A stretch of 64,000 nt of DNA from TWA4 sp034086685 (GTDB lineage Bacteria > Bacillota > Clostridia > Lachnospirales > Lachnospiraceae): the NCBI GenBank assembly GCA_034086685.1, contig JAXDZY010000124.1:11814-75813 (forward strand). Direction: 5' to 3'. The position numbers were made by a program, and so were the translations under genes. The notes beneath the pieces were generated by a model. It worked only from the letters and a program-made list of their open reading frames with translations, was not told where the DNA came from and searched no databases. This document shows positions 52,960 to 60,588 of this stretch, piece after piece. Numbering within the stretch: position 1 is the stretch's first letter; each line of letters starts with the position of its first letter.

Positions 52960-54108
52960 TCAAAGAGACAGCTTCCCAATCATTTCCTGCACATTATCCG
53001 TCATTCCCAGCAAACCATGTTCATTGGAAAACAGCACCAGGCCAAGCTCCAGCTTTCCATAAGCCCGGTGATCCAGATAATAGATAATCCGCTCCACAAT
53101 CAGCGGCATCACGGCTTCTTTCAGACCATACTGCTCCAGCAGCGAAACGGCCTCCTCCGTAGTCAGCGTCTCCAGAATTGCTCTGACCTGCTCAATATCT
53201 GCCCCCGCACGCACGGCAAAAGCAGCCATCAGTTCTGCTCTGCTGTCCGCACATCGCGAATGGGTATTCATAATACCTCCGGCAACTTTAATAAATTTAC
53301 CGATATGTGCAGCAAACAGAATCCCTTTTACTCCTCCGGCCACAGCCATATCAATGGTCTCACCTACGAAATTGCTGCACTTCATGGCTTTGTCCAGATT
53401 CAGATGCATCTGCTCCCTGACAAATGTCTGACCGTAATTGCCCGGGGTAATCAAAAGGTACTCTGCCCCCGCTGCCGTCAGCATATTCATCTCAACCTGA
53501 ATACTTCGGATCAGCGCGGCTTCGCTCATGGGCTCCACAATTCCGCTGGTACCCAGTACCGAAATGCCTCCCACGATGCCAAGCCTGGGGTTAAAGGTTT
53601 TTTCCGCCACAACTTCACCTTCCGGAATTGATATGACAACGGAAATCCCCCCTGTATAACCGGCTTCTTCACAGATTTCTTCAATCCCCTGACGGATCAT
53701 CATACGCGGTACCCGGTTAATGGCGGCACTTCCCACCGGCTGTTCCAGCCCCGGTTTTGTAACTCTTCCCACACCTTTGCCTCCGTCAATGGAAACTCCC
53801 GGTTCCAGACACTTTTCCACCCTTGCATAAATCAGAATACCATTGGTCGCATCCGGATCATCACCGCCATCCTTGCGCACTGCACATGAAACCTGCCCTT
53901 CCTGTCTGACAATATCCAGCACTTCCAGACTCAGTTCAATTCCCTTCGGTGTCATCAGGGATACAGTTCTGATCTCCTGATCATGCAGAAGCATATACGC
54001 AGCAGCCTTAGCTGCACCGGCTGCACACGACCCGGTCGTATAACCCATCCGCAGCTTTTTATTATTTTTGATCACATAGCATTCTTCAATACCTGTTCTG
54101 TGCTCCAC
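52960..54108 (-). CDS. cbiD: Cobalt-precorrin-5B C1-methyltransferase
   Basis: First gene of the cobalamin operon, 382 residues. MGYTTGSCAAGAAKAA is the CbiD N-terminal signature; KDGGDDPDATNG, INRVPRMMIRQG, GTSGIVEPMSEAAL and ITPGNYGQTF are conserved. The frame is open to 54174 but a GTG at 54108 lies 7 nt after GGAGGA and is the likely start; the extra codons overlap the terminator hairpin. Expression depends on the riboswitch. Confidence 0.94.
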   Translation of the reverse strand: MEHRTGIEECYVIKNNKKLRMGYTTGSCAAGAAKAAAYMLLHDQEIRTVSLMTPKGIELSLEVLDIVRQEGQVSCAVRKDGGDDPDATNGILIYARVEKCLEPGVSIDGGKGVGRVTKPGLEQPVGSAAINRVPRMMIRQGIEEICEEAGYTGGISVVISIPEGEVVAEKTFNPRLGIVGGISVLGTSGIVEPMSEAALIRSIQVEMNMLTAAGAEYLLITPGNYGQTFVREQMHLNLDKAMKCSNFVGETIDMAVAGGVKGILFAAHIGKFIKVAGGIMNTHSRCADSRAELMAAFAVRAGADIEQVRAILETLTTEEAVSLLEQYGLKEAVMPLIVERIIYYLDHRAYGKLELGLVLFSNEHGLLGMTDNVQEMIGKLSL

Positions 54109-54149
54109 CTCTGAGTCCTCCTGACGATTTATGCCGTATCGGCACACAT

Positions 54150-54176
54150 TTAAAAAGGATGCTGATAGCAGCATCC
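54150..54176 (-). terminator. Riboswitch-controlled terminator before cbiD
   Basis: GGATGCTG and CAGCATCC around CTAT, an 8-bp perfect stem, followed on the minus strand by TTTTT. It lies between the riboswitch aptamer and the cbiD start. It is the expected expression platform: terminator on when B12 is bound. Confidence 0.88.
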
Positions 54177-54279
54177 CTTATCATCTACTGATTTATACAT
54201 CCTGCCTGTGCAGAGAACTCTGATTCTGCAGCACTTTTACGATGTATGTTGAAAAGAGACCATGATGCTATGACTCGTA

Positions 54280-54425
54280 GATCATGTCGTTAACGGGTAT
54301 TCTGACTTGAGCCTCATCATCAGAAAGCACCTTCCCGGTTTCCCAGTGGTCTTTGCCCCCTGATTCTTCTCATACAGCAGCGGCACTGTGCAGGATTCTC
54401 ACCTGCTTCCCCGTGTTTGCACAAA
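54280..54425 (-). promoter_or_regulatory. Cobalamin (B12) riboswitch aptamer
   Basis: The minus-strand leader contains the conserved blocks AAGCAGGTGAGAATCCTGC, GACCACTGGGAAACCGGGAA and AAGTCAGAATACCCG, in that order, ending about 54290. These are the adenosylcobalamin-aptamer elements, including the B12 box relative of GCCACTG. About 100 nt of linker leads to the terminator. Effector class (AdoCbl or MeCbl) is not settled from sequence. Confidence 0.93.
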
Positions 54426-54428
54426 AAT

Positions 54429-54457
54429 ATTATAACCACTTCTTATGTTATTGTCAA
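54429..54457 (-). promoter_or_regulatory. cob operon promoter
   Basis: TTGACA (54457-54452) and TATAAT (54434-54429), both exact consensus, 17-bp spacer, on the minus strand. The start site falls just before the aptamer. This one promoter probably serves all 16 genes down to cbiC, about 16 kb. Confidence 0.92.
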
Positions 54458-54602
54458 TCTTATGGTAAATCTGCGGACATTCAAGCCTTTTTTTGTGCTA
54501 TTTATGCACACTGCGCTACAAAACGTGCAAAATAGATTCCAGATCCTGCAAAGCGTACTGCACGATAGAAAATATACTGCTGTCCCGTTATCTTTTCCGC
54601 CA

Positions 54603-54635
54603 AAACAAAAAAACAGCTACATCTCTGTAACTGTT
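54603..54635 (-). terminator. tRNA operon terminator
   Basis: AACAGTTACA and TGTAGCTGTT around a short loop, followed on the minus strand by a long T run. It follows the tRNA-Arg gene. The rest of 54458-54602 shows nothing I can name. Confidence 0.85.
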
Positions 54636-54642
54636 CTGCTAA

Positions 54643-54716
<74 letters not shown>

Positions 54717-54752
54717 ATCCTCTGACTTCCGGCTCTTTCGCCTTTTCGTCAA

Positions 54753-54826
54753 TCGGGGCGACAGGATTCGAACCTGCGACCTCCCGGTCCCTAACCGGAC
54801 GCTCTACCAAACTGAGCCACGCTCCG
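54753..54826 (-). tRNA. tRNA-Pro (AGG)
   Basis: A cloverleaf on the minus strand: acceptor CGGAGCG with CGCCCCG (A4-C69 mismatch), D-arm GCTCAGTTTGGTAGAGC, anticodon loop TTAGGGA (anticodon AGG) and T-loop GGTTCGAATCC. The AGG anticodon would decode CCU after or without inosine modification. It is upstream of tRNA-Arg in one transcript. Confidence 0.85.
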
Positions 54827-54856
54827 AAACTCGATGTCTCACATCGAACATCACAA

Positions 54857-54885
54857 ATTATACATGAAAGGTGATGCGATGTCAA
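54857..54885 (-). promoter_or_regulatory. tRNA-Pro/tRNA-Arg promoter
   Basis: TTGACA (54885-54880) and TATAAT (54862-54857), exact consensus with 17-bp spacing, on the minus strand about 30 nt before tRNA-Pro. Confidence 0.9.
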
Positions 54886-54933
54886 GTACTTTTTTTGAAA
54901 AGTTTTTTACTTTTTCGATTTGTTGAAATTATT

Positions 54934-54963
54934 CCGGAAATAGTGATAATTCACTACTTCCGG
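54934..54963 (-). terminator. rplT terminator
   Basis: CCGGAAGTAGTGA and TCACTATTTCCGG form a stem of about 13 bp with one mismatch, followed on the minus strand by AATAATTTC. It lies ~50 nt after the rplT stop. Confidence 0.75.
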
Positions 54964-55015
54964 ATTTCAGCACCATATGCTTTCAGTTATCTTACTTATT
55001 CAGCCGATTCAAACC

Positions 55016-55372
55016 TTAAGCTAATTTTGATTTAGCTGTTTCTGCCAGCTGTGCAAAACCTGCAGGATCATTAACAGCCATCTCAGCCAGCATCTTTCTG
55101 TTCATGGTGATGTTAGCCAGCTTCAGACCGTACATGAATTTGCTGTAGCTTAAACCGTTCAGACGTGCAGCAGCATTGATACGTGCGATCCATAACTGTC
55201 TGAACTGTCTCTTTCTTTCTTTTCTGCCTGCATATGAAGATGTTAAAGCTCTCATTACAGACTGCTTAGCTACTCTATACTGTTTGGAGCGGGCTCCTCT
55301 ATAACCTTTTGCAAGTTTTAATACTTTATTATGTTTCTGCTTAGCGTTCATTCCGCCTTTTACTCTTGCCAT
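55016..55372 (-). CDS. rplT: 50S ribosomal protein L20
   Basis: A 118-residue basic protein with the L20 blocks MARVKGGMNAKQKHNKVLKL, AKGYRGARSKQYR, RKRQFRQLWIARINAA and GLSYSKFMYGLK. It binds 23S rRNA during early 50S assembly and in Firmicutes can repress the infC operon. It follows rpmI by 45 nt and ends at its terminator. Confidence 0.98.
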   Translation of the reverse strand: MARVKGGMNAKQKHNKVLKLAKGYRGARSKQYRVAKQSVMRALTSSYAGRKERKRQFRQLWIARINAAARLNGLSYSKFMYGLKLANITMNRKMLAEMAVNDPAGFAQLAETAKSKLA

Positions 55373-55417
55373 CTCAATATTCCTCCTGTTAAAATGTCAG
55401 TTCTTTCCTTCTGTGAA

Positions 55418-55615
55418 TTACAGATAAGGTAAGATCTTCTTAATTACTTTTGCATTTGTTGAATCAGTAACTGTAGATTTTCTAAGATTTCTTTTTCTCT
55501 TAGCTGACTTCTTGGTCAGGATATGGCTCTTATAAGCTTTATTTCTCTTTAATTCACCGGATCCGGTCTTTTTAAAACGCTTTGCAGCTGCTCTGCTGGT
55601 TTTCATTTTAGGCAT
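55418..55615 (-). CDS. rpmI: 50S ribosomal protein L35
   Basis: A 65-residue basic protein: MPKMKTSRAAAKRFKKTGSG, NKAYKSHILTKKSAKRKRNL. Normal L35 length. It lies between infC and rplT in the conserved operon order, with an AAGGAGG site before its ATG. Confidence 0.98.
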   Translation of the reverse strand: MPKMKTSRAAAKRFKKTGSGELKRNKAYKSHILTKKSAKRKRNLRKSTVTDSTNAKVIKKILPYL

Positions 55616-55642
55616 GGTTGTGTCCTCCTTAACTTTTTCTTA

Positions 55643-56149
55643 CTAACGTTTTTCTGTCAGGAACATGACTAAGCTTCTGCCTTCCATCTTGGACGGCTTG
55701 TCGATCACTGCGACATCCGCAAGTTTGGCAGCAAAATCGTCAAGAATATGTCTGGACTGAGCAACATGGCTCATCTCACGGCCGCGGAAACGTAAAGTCA
55801 CCTTAACCTTATTTCCTTTGGTAATGAACTTTCTGGCAGCACTTGCCTTAGTGTTCAGATCATTCTCATCAATATTGGGAGAAAGACGAACTTCCTTGAT
55901 TTCGATGGTTCTCTGTTTCTTTTTTGCTTCCTTTTCTCGTCTTGCAAGCTCATATCTGTATTTGCCGTAATCAATAATCTTGCATACAGGCGGCTGTGCA
56001 CCAGGAGCAATCTTTACCAGATCTAGATCTGCTTCAATAGCCAGTTTCATAGCTTCTTTTGCTGACATAATGCCAAGCTGTTCACCATCTGTTCCGATCA
56101 GACGAACTTCCTTATCTCTGATCTGTTCATTAATCATTAATTCGCTAAT
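55643..56149 (-). CDS. infC: Translation initiation factor IF-3
   Basis: Binds the 30S subunit, blocks 50S joining and checks the start codon. MINEQIRDKEVRLIG, KIIDYGKYRYELARREKEAKKKQ and EVRLSPNIDENDLNTK are IF-3 motifs. I place the start at an ATT codon (56149-56147), 9 nt after GGAGG, giving a first segment ISELMINEQIR and 168 residues. The ATG at 56137 is the alternative. ATT starts are a known feature of infC and serve autoregulation; that this gene uses one is inferred. The frame extends to 56215 without family similarity. Confidence 0.95.
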   Translation of the reverse strand: MSELMINEQIRDKEVRLIGTDGEQLGIMSAKEAMKLAIEADLDLVKIAPGAQPPVCKIIDYGKYRYELARREKEAKKKQRTIEIKEVRLSPNIDENDLNTKASAARKFITKGNKVKVTLRFRGREMSHVAQSRHILDDFAAKLADVAVIDKPSKMEGRSLVMFLTEKR

Positions 56150-56225
56150 GGTCAAGCACCTCCAAATTCCATACTTTGACGATCTTCTCTGCTGCCCTTT
56201 TTCTATTGCATACAACCGGTCAGCA

Positions 56226-56257
56226 ATAAAAAAAGTGGACAGGCAGACTATCCACTT
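56226..56257 (-). terminator. infC leader attenuator terminator
   Basis: AAGTGGA and TCCACTT with inner pairs around a small loop are followed on the minus strand by seven T residues. It lies in the ~200-nt leader between the promoter and infC. It probably regulates infC-rpmI-rplT, as in the L20 leader of Firmicutes. Confidence 0.8.
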
Positions 56258-56353
56258 TATACTTCGTTAATATCAAAAGCATATAAACCCGAGTCACTTA
56301 ATCGTGCTAAGGTGAGAGTGGATACTCTACTTTGTTGTTTCACAGCGTTTATA

Positions 56354-56382
56354 ACTATAGCACAGAGACGCTTCTCTGTCAA
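56354..56382 (-). promoter_or_regulatory. infC operon promoter
   Basis: TTGACA (56382-56377) and TATAGT (56359-56354), 17-bp spacing, with an extended TG before the -10, on the minus strand. Confidence 0.85.
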
Positions 56383-56455
56383 GAGGATTTTAAAAATTAT
56401 CTCCGGCATTTTTCAGTATTTCCTGAAGGATCAACACAATACATGCAGCACCGCT

Positions 56456-58258
56456 CTACATATCATCCTCCAGCTGCCGCTTCAGATACGTTCCCACCAC
56501 ATTGGAAAAATTCCCGATCTGCCGGATAAACGCAAAATCCTTACCGAAAATCTTTTTTTCCGCTGTCAGGTCTTCATCCTCTCCCGCAAACACTCCCAGT
56601 ACGGATATTCCCAGTGCCCTGGCGCGCCTCACTTCAAAGGCCGTATCCCGCACCGCAAATTCTCCTTCATACAGCCTGGGATTCCGGCTGCCGGGCCGGT
56701 TTACCTTCTGATCATTAGGCCTGCCATCACTCAGTACGATAAGAACTTTATTCGGTTCTTCCCGTTTCATCAGCTTATCGTAAGTGGCGCGAATTGCCAG
56801 TCCGTCCCGGTTATTGGATGATGCCATAAATTCAAAAATTCTCTGATTCATGCTCCGGTCATCATCATAATCCCGAAAACGACGCATGATCGTGTAATCC
56901 CAGAATGTACAGAATCCCACCACCCGATGAGGAATACCGATATTGCTCAGCGCCTCGCTGATCATATAACCCTGCACGGCCACCTGAGCCTGTCTGGATG
57001 ACTGGGATCCGCTGGAATCAATGAGAATATCCACCACAAAATCCGAGGTATCTTTTTTGATAACCTTATTAAACAGTTTCGTATCCTCCGTCCGGCCCAG
57101 CTTCCACAGGCGGGAAGGAACCAGAATCCCGGCGGAGCCCTTGCACAGATCATCCTCATTACGGATAATCAGTGATTTCCTCAGCATTTCCGTCAGCATC
57201 TCGATATTGCGTTTGATGATCCGGTGATTTTCATGATAAAACCGTTTATTTTTTGAAAGCTGCATCTGAGCATATTTATACTGATAATTAATCTTCGCCG
57301 GATGATGCAGAATTCCATCCGTGTAGTACAGCGAACAGTCCTCATGTGCCCCTCTGCAGAGCTGATAATTCAGCTGCTCCTGCTCTCTTATGGACATATA
57401 GGAAATACCGTGATTCAGCTCCACGTAATCATAAACCTTTTTCAGTGCCTCGTCATCCAGCACTCTTACCCGGGGCCCCTTATCGGAAGCTTCCCTTCTG
57501 GGCCGGTCACGCATGTCGACTTTTTCGATATCACTGCTGGTCAGGGAATTCATATACTGCTTCAGTACATCCTGCAGGCTTTCTTCATCCAGATAATCCT
57601 GCCAGTTGAATTCCTGCAGTTCCTCCAGTGAAACAGCCAGTACATCTTCCAGTGTTCCGTGCTTTTCCTCAAAAGTCTGGTCAATGATCCGATTGTAAAT
57701 CTGATCAATGGTACGGATAATTTCCATGGTACTTTCTGCTTTCTGCAGACTCTGAATCCGGTTGATAACAGACTGAATCCGCTCCGTGGCAATGTAATTT
57801 CCTCCATTCAGAAAAGATTTCAGAATATGAAATTTCACCTGACCAAAGAAGGTAGCACTCATCCGCACCGACTGATACTCCAGCATATCCTGAAATGCCC
57901 TCCGACGGATTTCCTCTACGCCGGAACGTTCCCGGGTAATATGCGGATAGGAAGCTTCATCCACACACAGCTGCGCCAGTTCCATCAGAGGAGCCTGCTG
58001 GGCAGACATATAAATTTTTTTAACAATATACATGGAAAGCTCTTCCATGTCGAAAAACCTGGCAAATGCTCCCTGTTTTACTGCATCGTAAATGGTAATG
58101 TAAGGGGACTTTCTAAAACTTTCCAGATCCAGCTTCACATCCAGTGTATAGTCTCCGCTGACTGTCCACATAAGATTTTTCATACGATTCTGCAGTTCCA
58201 GAGAATATTCATCCTTTTCCTCATCTTCCAGATAAGGAGCTTTATAATTTCTTGCCAC
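56456..58258 (-). CDS. VWA-domain protein (NorD/CobT-like partner of MoxR ATPase)
   Basis: A 600-residue soluble protein. About 400 N-terminal residues are helical and charged, without a recognised domain (the acidic ESLQDVLKQYMNSLTSSD segment is notable). The C-terminal VWA domain starts near residue 410; its metal site is DILIDSSGSQSSRQ (DxSGS), with LIVLSDGRPND following. The layout matches VWA proteins that work with MoxR-type AAA+ ATPases (NorD/NorQ, CobT/CobS). It follows the ATPase by 12 nt. It is outside the cobalamin operon. Its client is unknown. Confidence 0.85.
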   Translation of the reverse strand: MARNYKAPYLEDEEKDEYSLELQNRMKNLMWTVSGDYTLDVKLDLESFRKSPYITIYDAVKQGAFARFFDMEELSMYIVKKIYMSAQQAPLMELAQLCVDEASYPHITRERSGVEEIRRRAFQDMLEYQSVRMSATFFGQVKFHILKSFLNGGNYIATERIQSVINRIQSLQKAESTMEIIRTIDQIYNRIIDQTFEEKHGTLEDVLAVSLEELQEFNWQDYLDEESLQDVLKQYMNSLTSSDIEKVDMRDRPRREASDKGPRVRVLDDEALKKVYDYVELNHGISYMSIREQEQLNYQLCRGAHEDCSLYYTDGILHHPAKINYQYKYAQMQLSKNKRFYHENHRIIKRNIEMLTEMLRKSLIIRNEDDLCKGSAGILVPSRLWKLGRTEDTKLFNKVIKKDTSDFVVDILIDSSGSQSSRQAQVAVQGYMISEALSNIGIPHRVVGFCTFWDYTIMRRFRDYDDDRSMNQRIFEFMASSNNRDGLAIRATYDKLMKREEPNKVLIVLSDGRPNDQKVNRPGSRNPRLYEGEFAVRDTAFEVRRARALGISVLGVFAGEDEDLTAEKKIFGKDFAFIRQIGNFSNVVGTYLKRQLEDDM

Positions 58259-58270
58259 AGGCGCACCCCC

Positions 58271-59194
58271 TTATGACTGGAAAATATCTGCTCTTGTCCA
58301 GGTAGAAGGAATACGCGTCATAACAATATCATCAATAATTTCCCGCTCAAAAATATCAAAGCTCTTATTGGTAATACCCATCTTTACCGCAGAGGACGGT
58401 TTCAGACCGGAACGAATGGTTCGTACGGCTGACATGAGCCCTCGCAGATCCAGAGGTTTTGTGGAAATCTCCCCATTATATGCTTTGATCTGCATGTCCA
58501 TAAACAGACCGGTAAACTGCTCTTTTGCAGGCTCCTTCATATCCGGGAACATTTTTGTCAGCAGGAACATTAACGTATCCTCCGTCAGCGCAGGCATATC
58601 GATCACCATAAAACGGGAAACCAGAGCTTCATTCAATTCTCTGGTACCGGCATATCCGTAATTCATTGTTCCGATAAAACGTGCCGCTTCATGAACTCTG
58701 ATTTTATTGTAACCGGGAACATCTATGATTCTGCGGTGATCCAAAGTGGCATGGAGTACGGAAACCGCGTCATTCTTTGCCATATTGATCTCATCAAATA
58801 TACCGAATCCTCCAAAATCGGCGCACTGATACACCGGCCCTTTTCTCAGCACTACTTCATTATTTCTGAAAGTATCCGTGCCGATAAGAGCTGCACTGTC
58901 CGTGTTCACATGAAATGATATATTATAGGAAGGCCTTCCGAACATATAGGCCAGATTTTCACAAAGGACATTTTTACCTGTTGCTTTTGCCCCGGACAGC
59001 AAAAGATTCTCACCCTGCAGCAAAGCTGAAATGGCCATCTCCAGAATCTCCCTGCCGTAAAAAGGGATCGCCGGCTCAATCACCCGATTTTTCACCTCAT
59101 CTGCCACCTCATATTTCACCCGGAACTGTCTCAAATCCTCAATCAGCCCCTCATCCACCTTCTGTTCTCTCAAATACTCATCAACTGAAAACAT
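58271..59194 (-). CDS. MoxR/NorQ-type AAA+ ATPase
   Basis: A 307-residue ATPase. Walker A is LSGAKATGKNVLCENLA (GKN in place of GKT/GKS), Walker B is GIFDEINMAKND, sensor 1 is FIGTMNYGYAGT and the arginine finger ALVSRFMVIDMP. It resembles NorQ/CobS/MoxR helicase-like chaperones. The Asn in the P-loop may weaken ATP use. The ATG at 59194 follows GGGGGAG; the extension upstream is rejected. It and the VWA gene make a two-gene unit that probably remodels or loads metals in some enzyme. Confidence 0.85.
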   Translation of the reverse strand: MFSVDEYLREQKVDEGLIEDLRQFRVKYEVADEVKNRVIEPAIPFYGREILEMAISALLQGENLLLSGAKATGKNVLCENLAYMFGRPSYNISFHVNTDSAALIGTDTFRNNEVVLRKGPVYQCADFGGFGIFDEINMAKNDAVSVLHATLDHRRIIDVPGYNKIRVHEAARFIGTMNYGYAGTRELNEALVSRFMVIDMPALTEDTLMFLLTKMFPDMKEPAKEQFTGLFMDMQIKAYNGEISTKPLDLRGLMSAVRTIRSGLKPSSAVKMGITNKSFDIFEREIIDDIVMTRIPSTWTRADIFQS

Positions 59195-59460
59195 AATACT
59201 CCCCCAGACTTTCTGTAATAATAACGCCGTTTCTTTTGCGTTTAAAAAATACAAAAATATAAAAATCGCTTCAAAAGCTTGGTTGTTAAATAATTGTCGT
59301 TAATAGTATACCGAAAAAATCCATTTTTGTCTGTAACTTTTGCAACAAATACATATTTTTTTTAATTCTGCTCATACTACTTTCATGCCGGCTGTATGCT
59401 GTAACTAAAATTCAGTACCGGCTTAATAAAAATAAAATATGTAAAATTCTGGAGGTAATT

Positions 59461-59775
59461 ATGACAAATTTAGTATGCAGTGTCGATACCTGTATCCACA
59501 ATTCTGACCACTATTGCTGTAAAGGTAAAATCCAGGTTGACGGTGAAAATGCAGATATGCCTTCATCCACCTGCTGCGCAAGCTTTGATGAGAAAAAAGG
59601 AGGACGCTGCTGCAACTCCTATGAATCACCCGAACAGTCGCTGGAAGTTGCCTGTGATGCGGTAAAATGCATGTACAACAAAGCCAGCATGTGTACTGCC
59701 AGCAAAATCGGTATTGCCGGCAGCGGTGCCAAAAAAATGGAACAGACAGAGTGTGCAACATTCCGCAAGGCCTGA
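59461..59775 (+). CDS. DUF1540 protein with two repeats
   Basis: A 104-residue cysteine-rich protein: CSVDTCIHNSDHYCCKGKIQVD with STCCASF, then CDAVKCMYNKASMCTASKIGI with TECATFRKA. The repeated C..N..C.A..I.V....T.CATF pattern is DUF1540, occurring twice. The function is unknown; a metal-binding role is inferred from the cysteines. A TGGAGG site lies 7 nt before the ATG. It is divergent from the MoxR gene; the 59195-59460 gap is AT-rich and holds promoters for both. Confidence 0.85.
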   Translation: MTNLVCSVDTCIHNSDHYCCKGKIQVDGENADMPSSTCCASFDEKKGGRCCNSYESPEQSLEVACDAVKCMYNKASMCTASKIGIAGSGAKKMEQTECATFRKA

Positions 59776-59965
59776 GACTCTGCCGGAACTGAGACTCTGC
59801 AGTATGAGACTATGTAAAACCTGTCAGGTCCGAAGTCATATTCTGCCGGAACATTTCCGGCTGCCGCCTCTGACTTCTTCAGTATAATACAGAAACAATT
59901 GCAGAAAACCCGCCGCTGCCTGAATACTGCAGACAACGGCGGGTTTTCTTATAATCTGATCAATA
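59776..59965. terminator. Intergenic hairpins between DUF1540 and DUF5662 genes
   Basis: Two structures are visible. GAAGTCA and TGACTTC (about 59834-59879) enclose GCCGGAA-CAT-TTCCGGC. AAAACCCGCCG and CGGCGGGTTTT (59905-59947), with T/A tracts on both sides, form a clear bidirectional terminator for the two convergent genes. Confidence 0.85.
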
Positions 59966-60550
59966 TCAGTAAGAATTTCTTTTAAGCATCTTTCTCACAT
60001 ATCGAAAAGCTGTCTGTTCACCATGACCGGCCAGTATGGTCAGAATCTTTTTAAGTTCCGCATAAGTTTCCGGATTCATGGTCTCACTGTCTCTTCCATG
60101 AAGAAGATACTCCAGTGGAGTACGGTTCGTGTATGCCTCTCCTTTATAAGTTTTGGATGCTGCAATCCGGTCCATAACCATCTCAGCCAGATATCTGGGA
60201 GGCATCTTTTTCCCCTCCAGACAATGCTGTTTATCATCAGACACATCCGTCCAGTATTCAAAGTGGTGTCTGTTTCTTCCTTTATGATGCAGCCATGCAC
60301 GGGAAAATCCACAAAGCTCTCTTTCTCTGGCATTGGGACTTCTTGTTCCCTGAAAATAACGAATTCCCGCACTGAATTCCGTAGGAGAAAATTTGGACAG
60401 ATCATGGACAATTCCCTGCCAGTAAAGTCCAACTCTGAAACATCCCTTCATCACTTCCCATTTGTGATGCAGAACCACTTTCAAATGTCCTTTTGCATTA
60501 TTCAGATATTTTTCAATCGGACAATTCCTGCATTTGCATTTTCCTTCCAT
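59966..60550 (-). CDS. DUF5662 family protein
   Basis: A 194-residue protein: HLKVVLHHKWEVM, HDLSKFSPTEFSAG and WLHHKGRNRHHFEYWTDV. The many His/Asp residues (H..K..HD, HHKGRNRHHFEYW) suggest a metal-dependent HD-like hydrolase fold, as I recall for DUF5662. An N-terminal KCKCRNCP resembles a small metal knuckle. Function unknown. It follows the malic enzyme gene by 38 nt and is probably cotranscribed. Confidence 0.8.
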   Translation of the reverse strand: MEGKCKCRNCPIEKYLNNAKGHLKVVLHHKWEVMKGCFRVGLYWQGIVHDLSKFSPTEFSAGIRYFQGTRSPNARERELCGFSRAWLHHKGRNRHHFEYWTDVSDDKQHCLEGKKMPPRYLAEMVMDRIAASKTYKGEAYTNRTPLEYLLHGRDSETMNPETYAELKKILTILAGHGEQTAFRYVRKMLKRNSY

Positions 60551-60588
60551 AATCTCTTTTACTCCTTTTCAGATAAACACAAACATCA

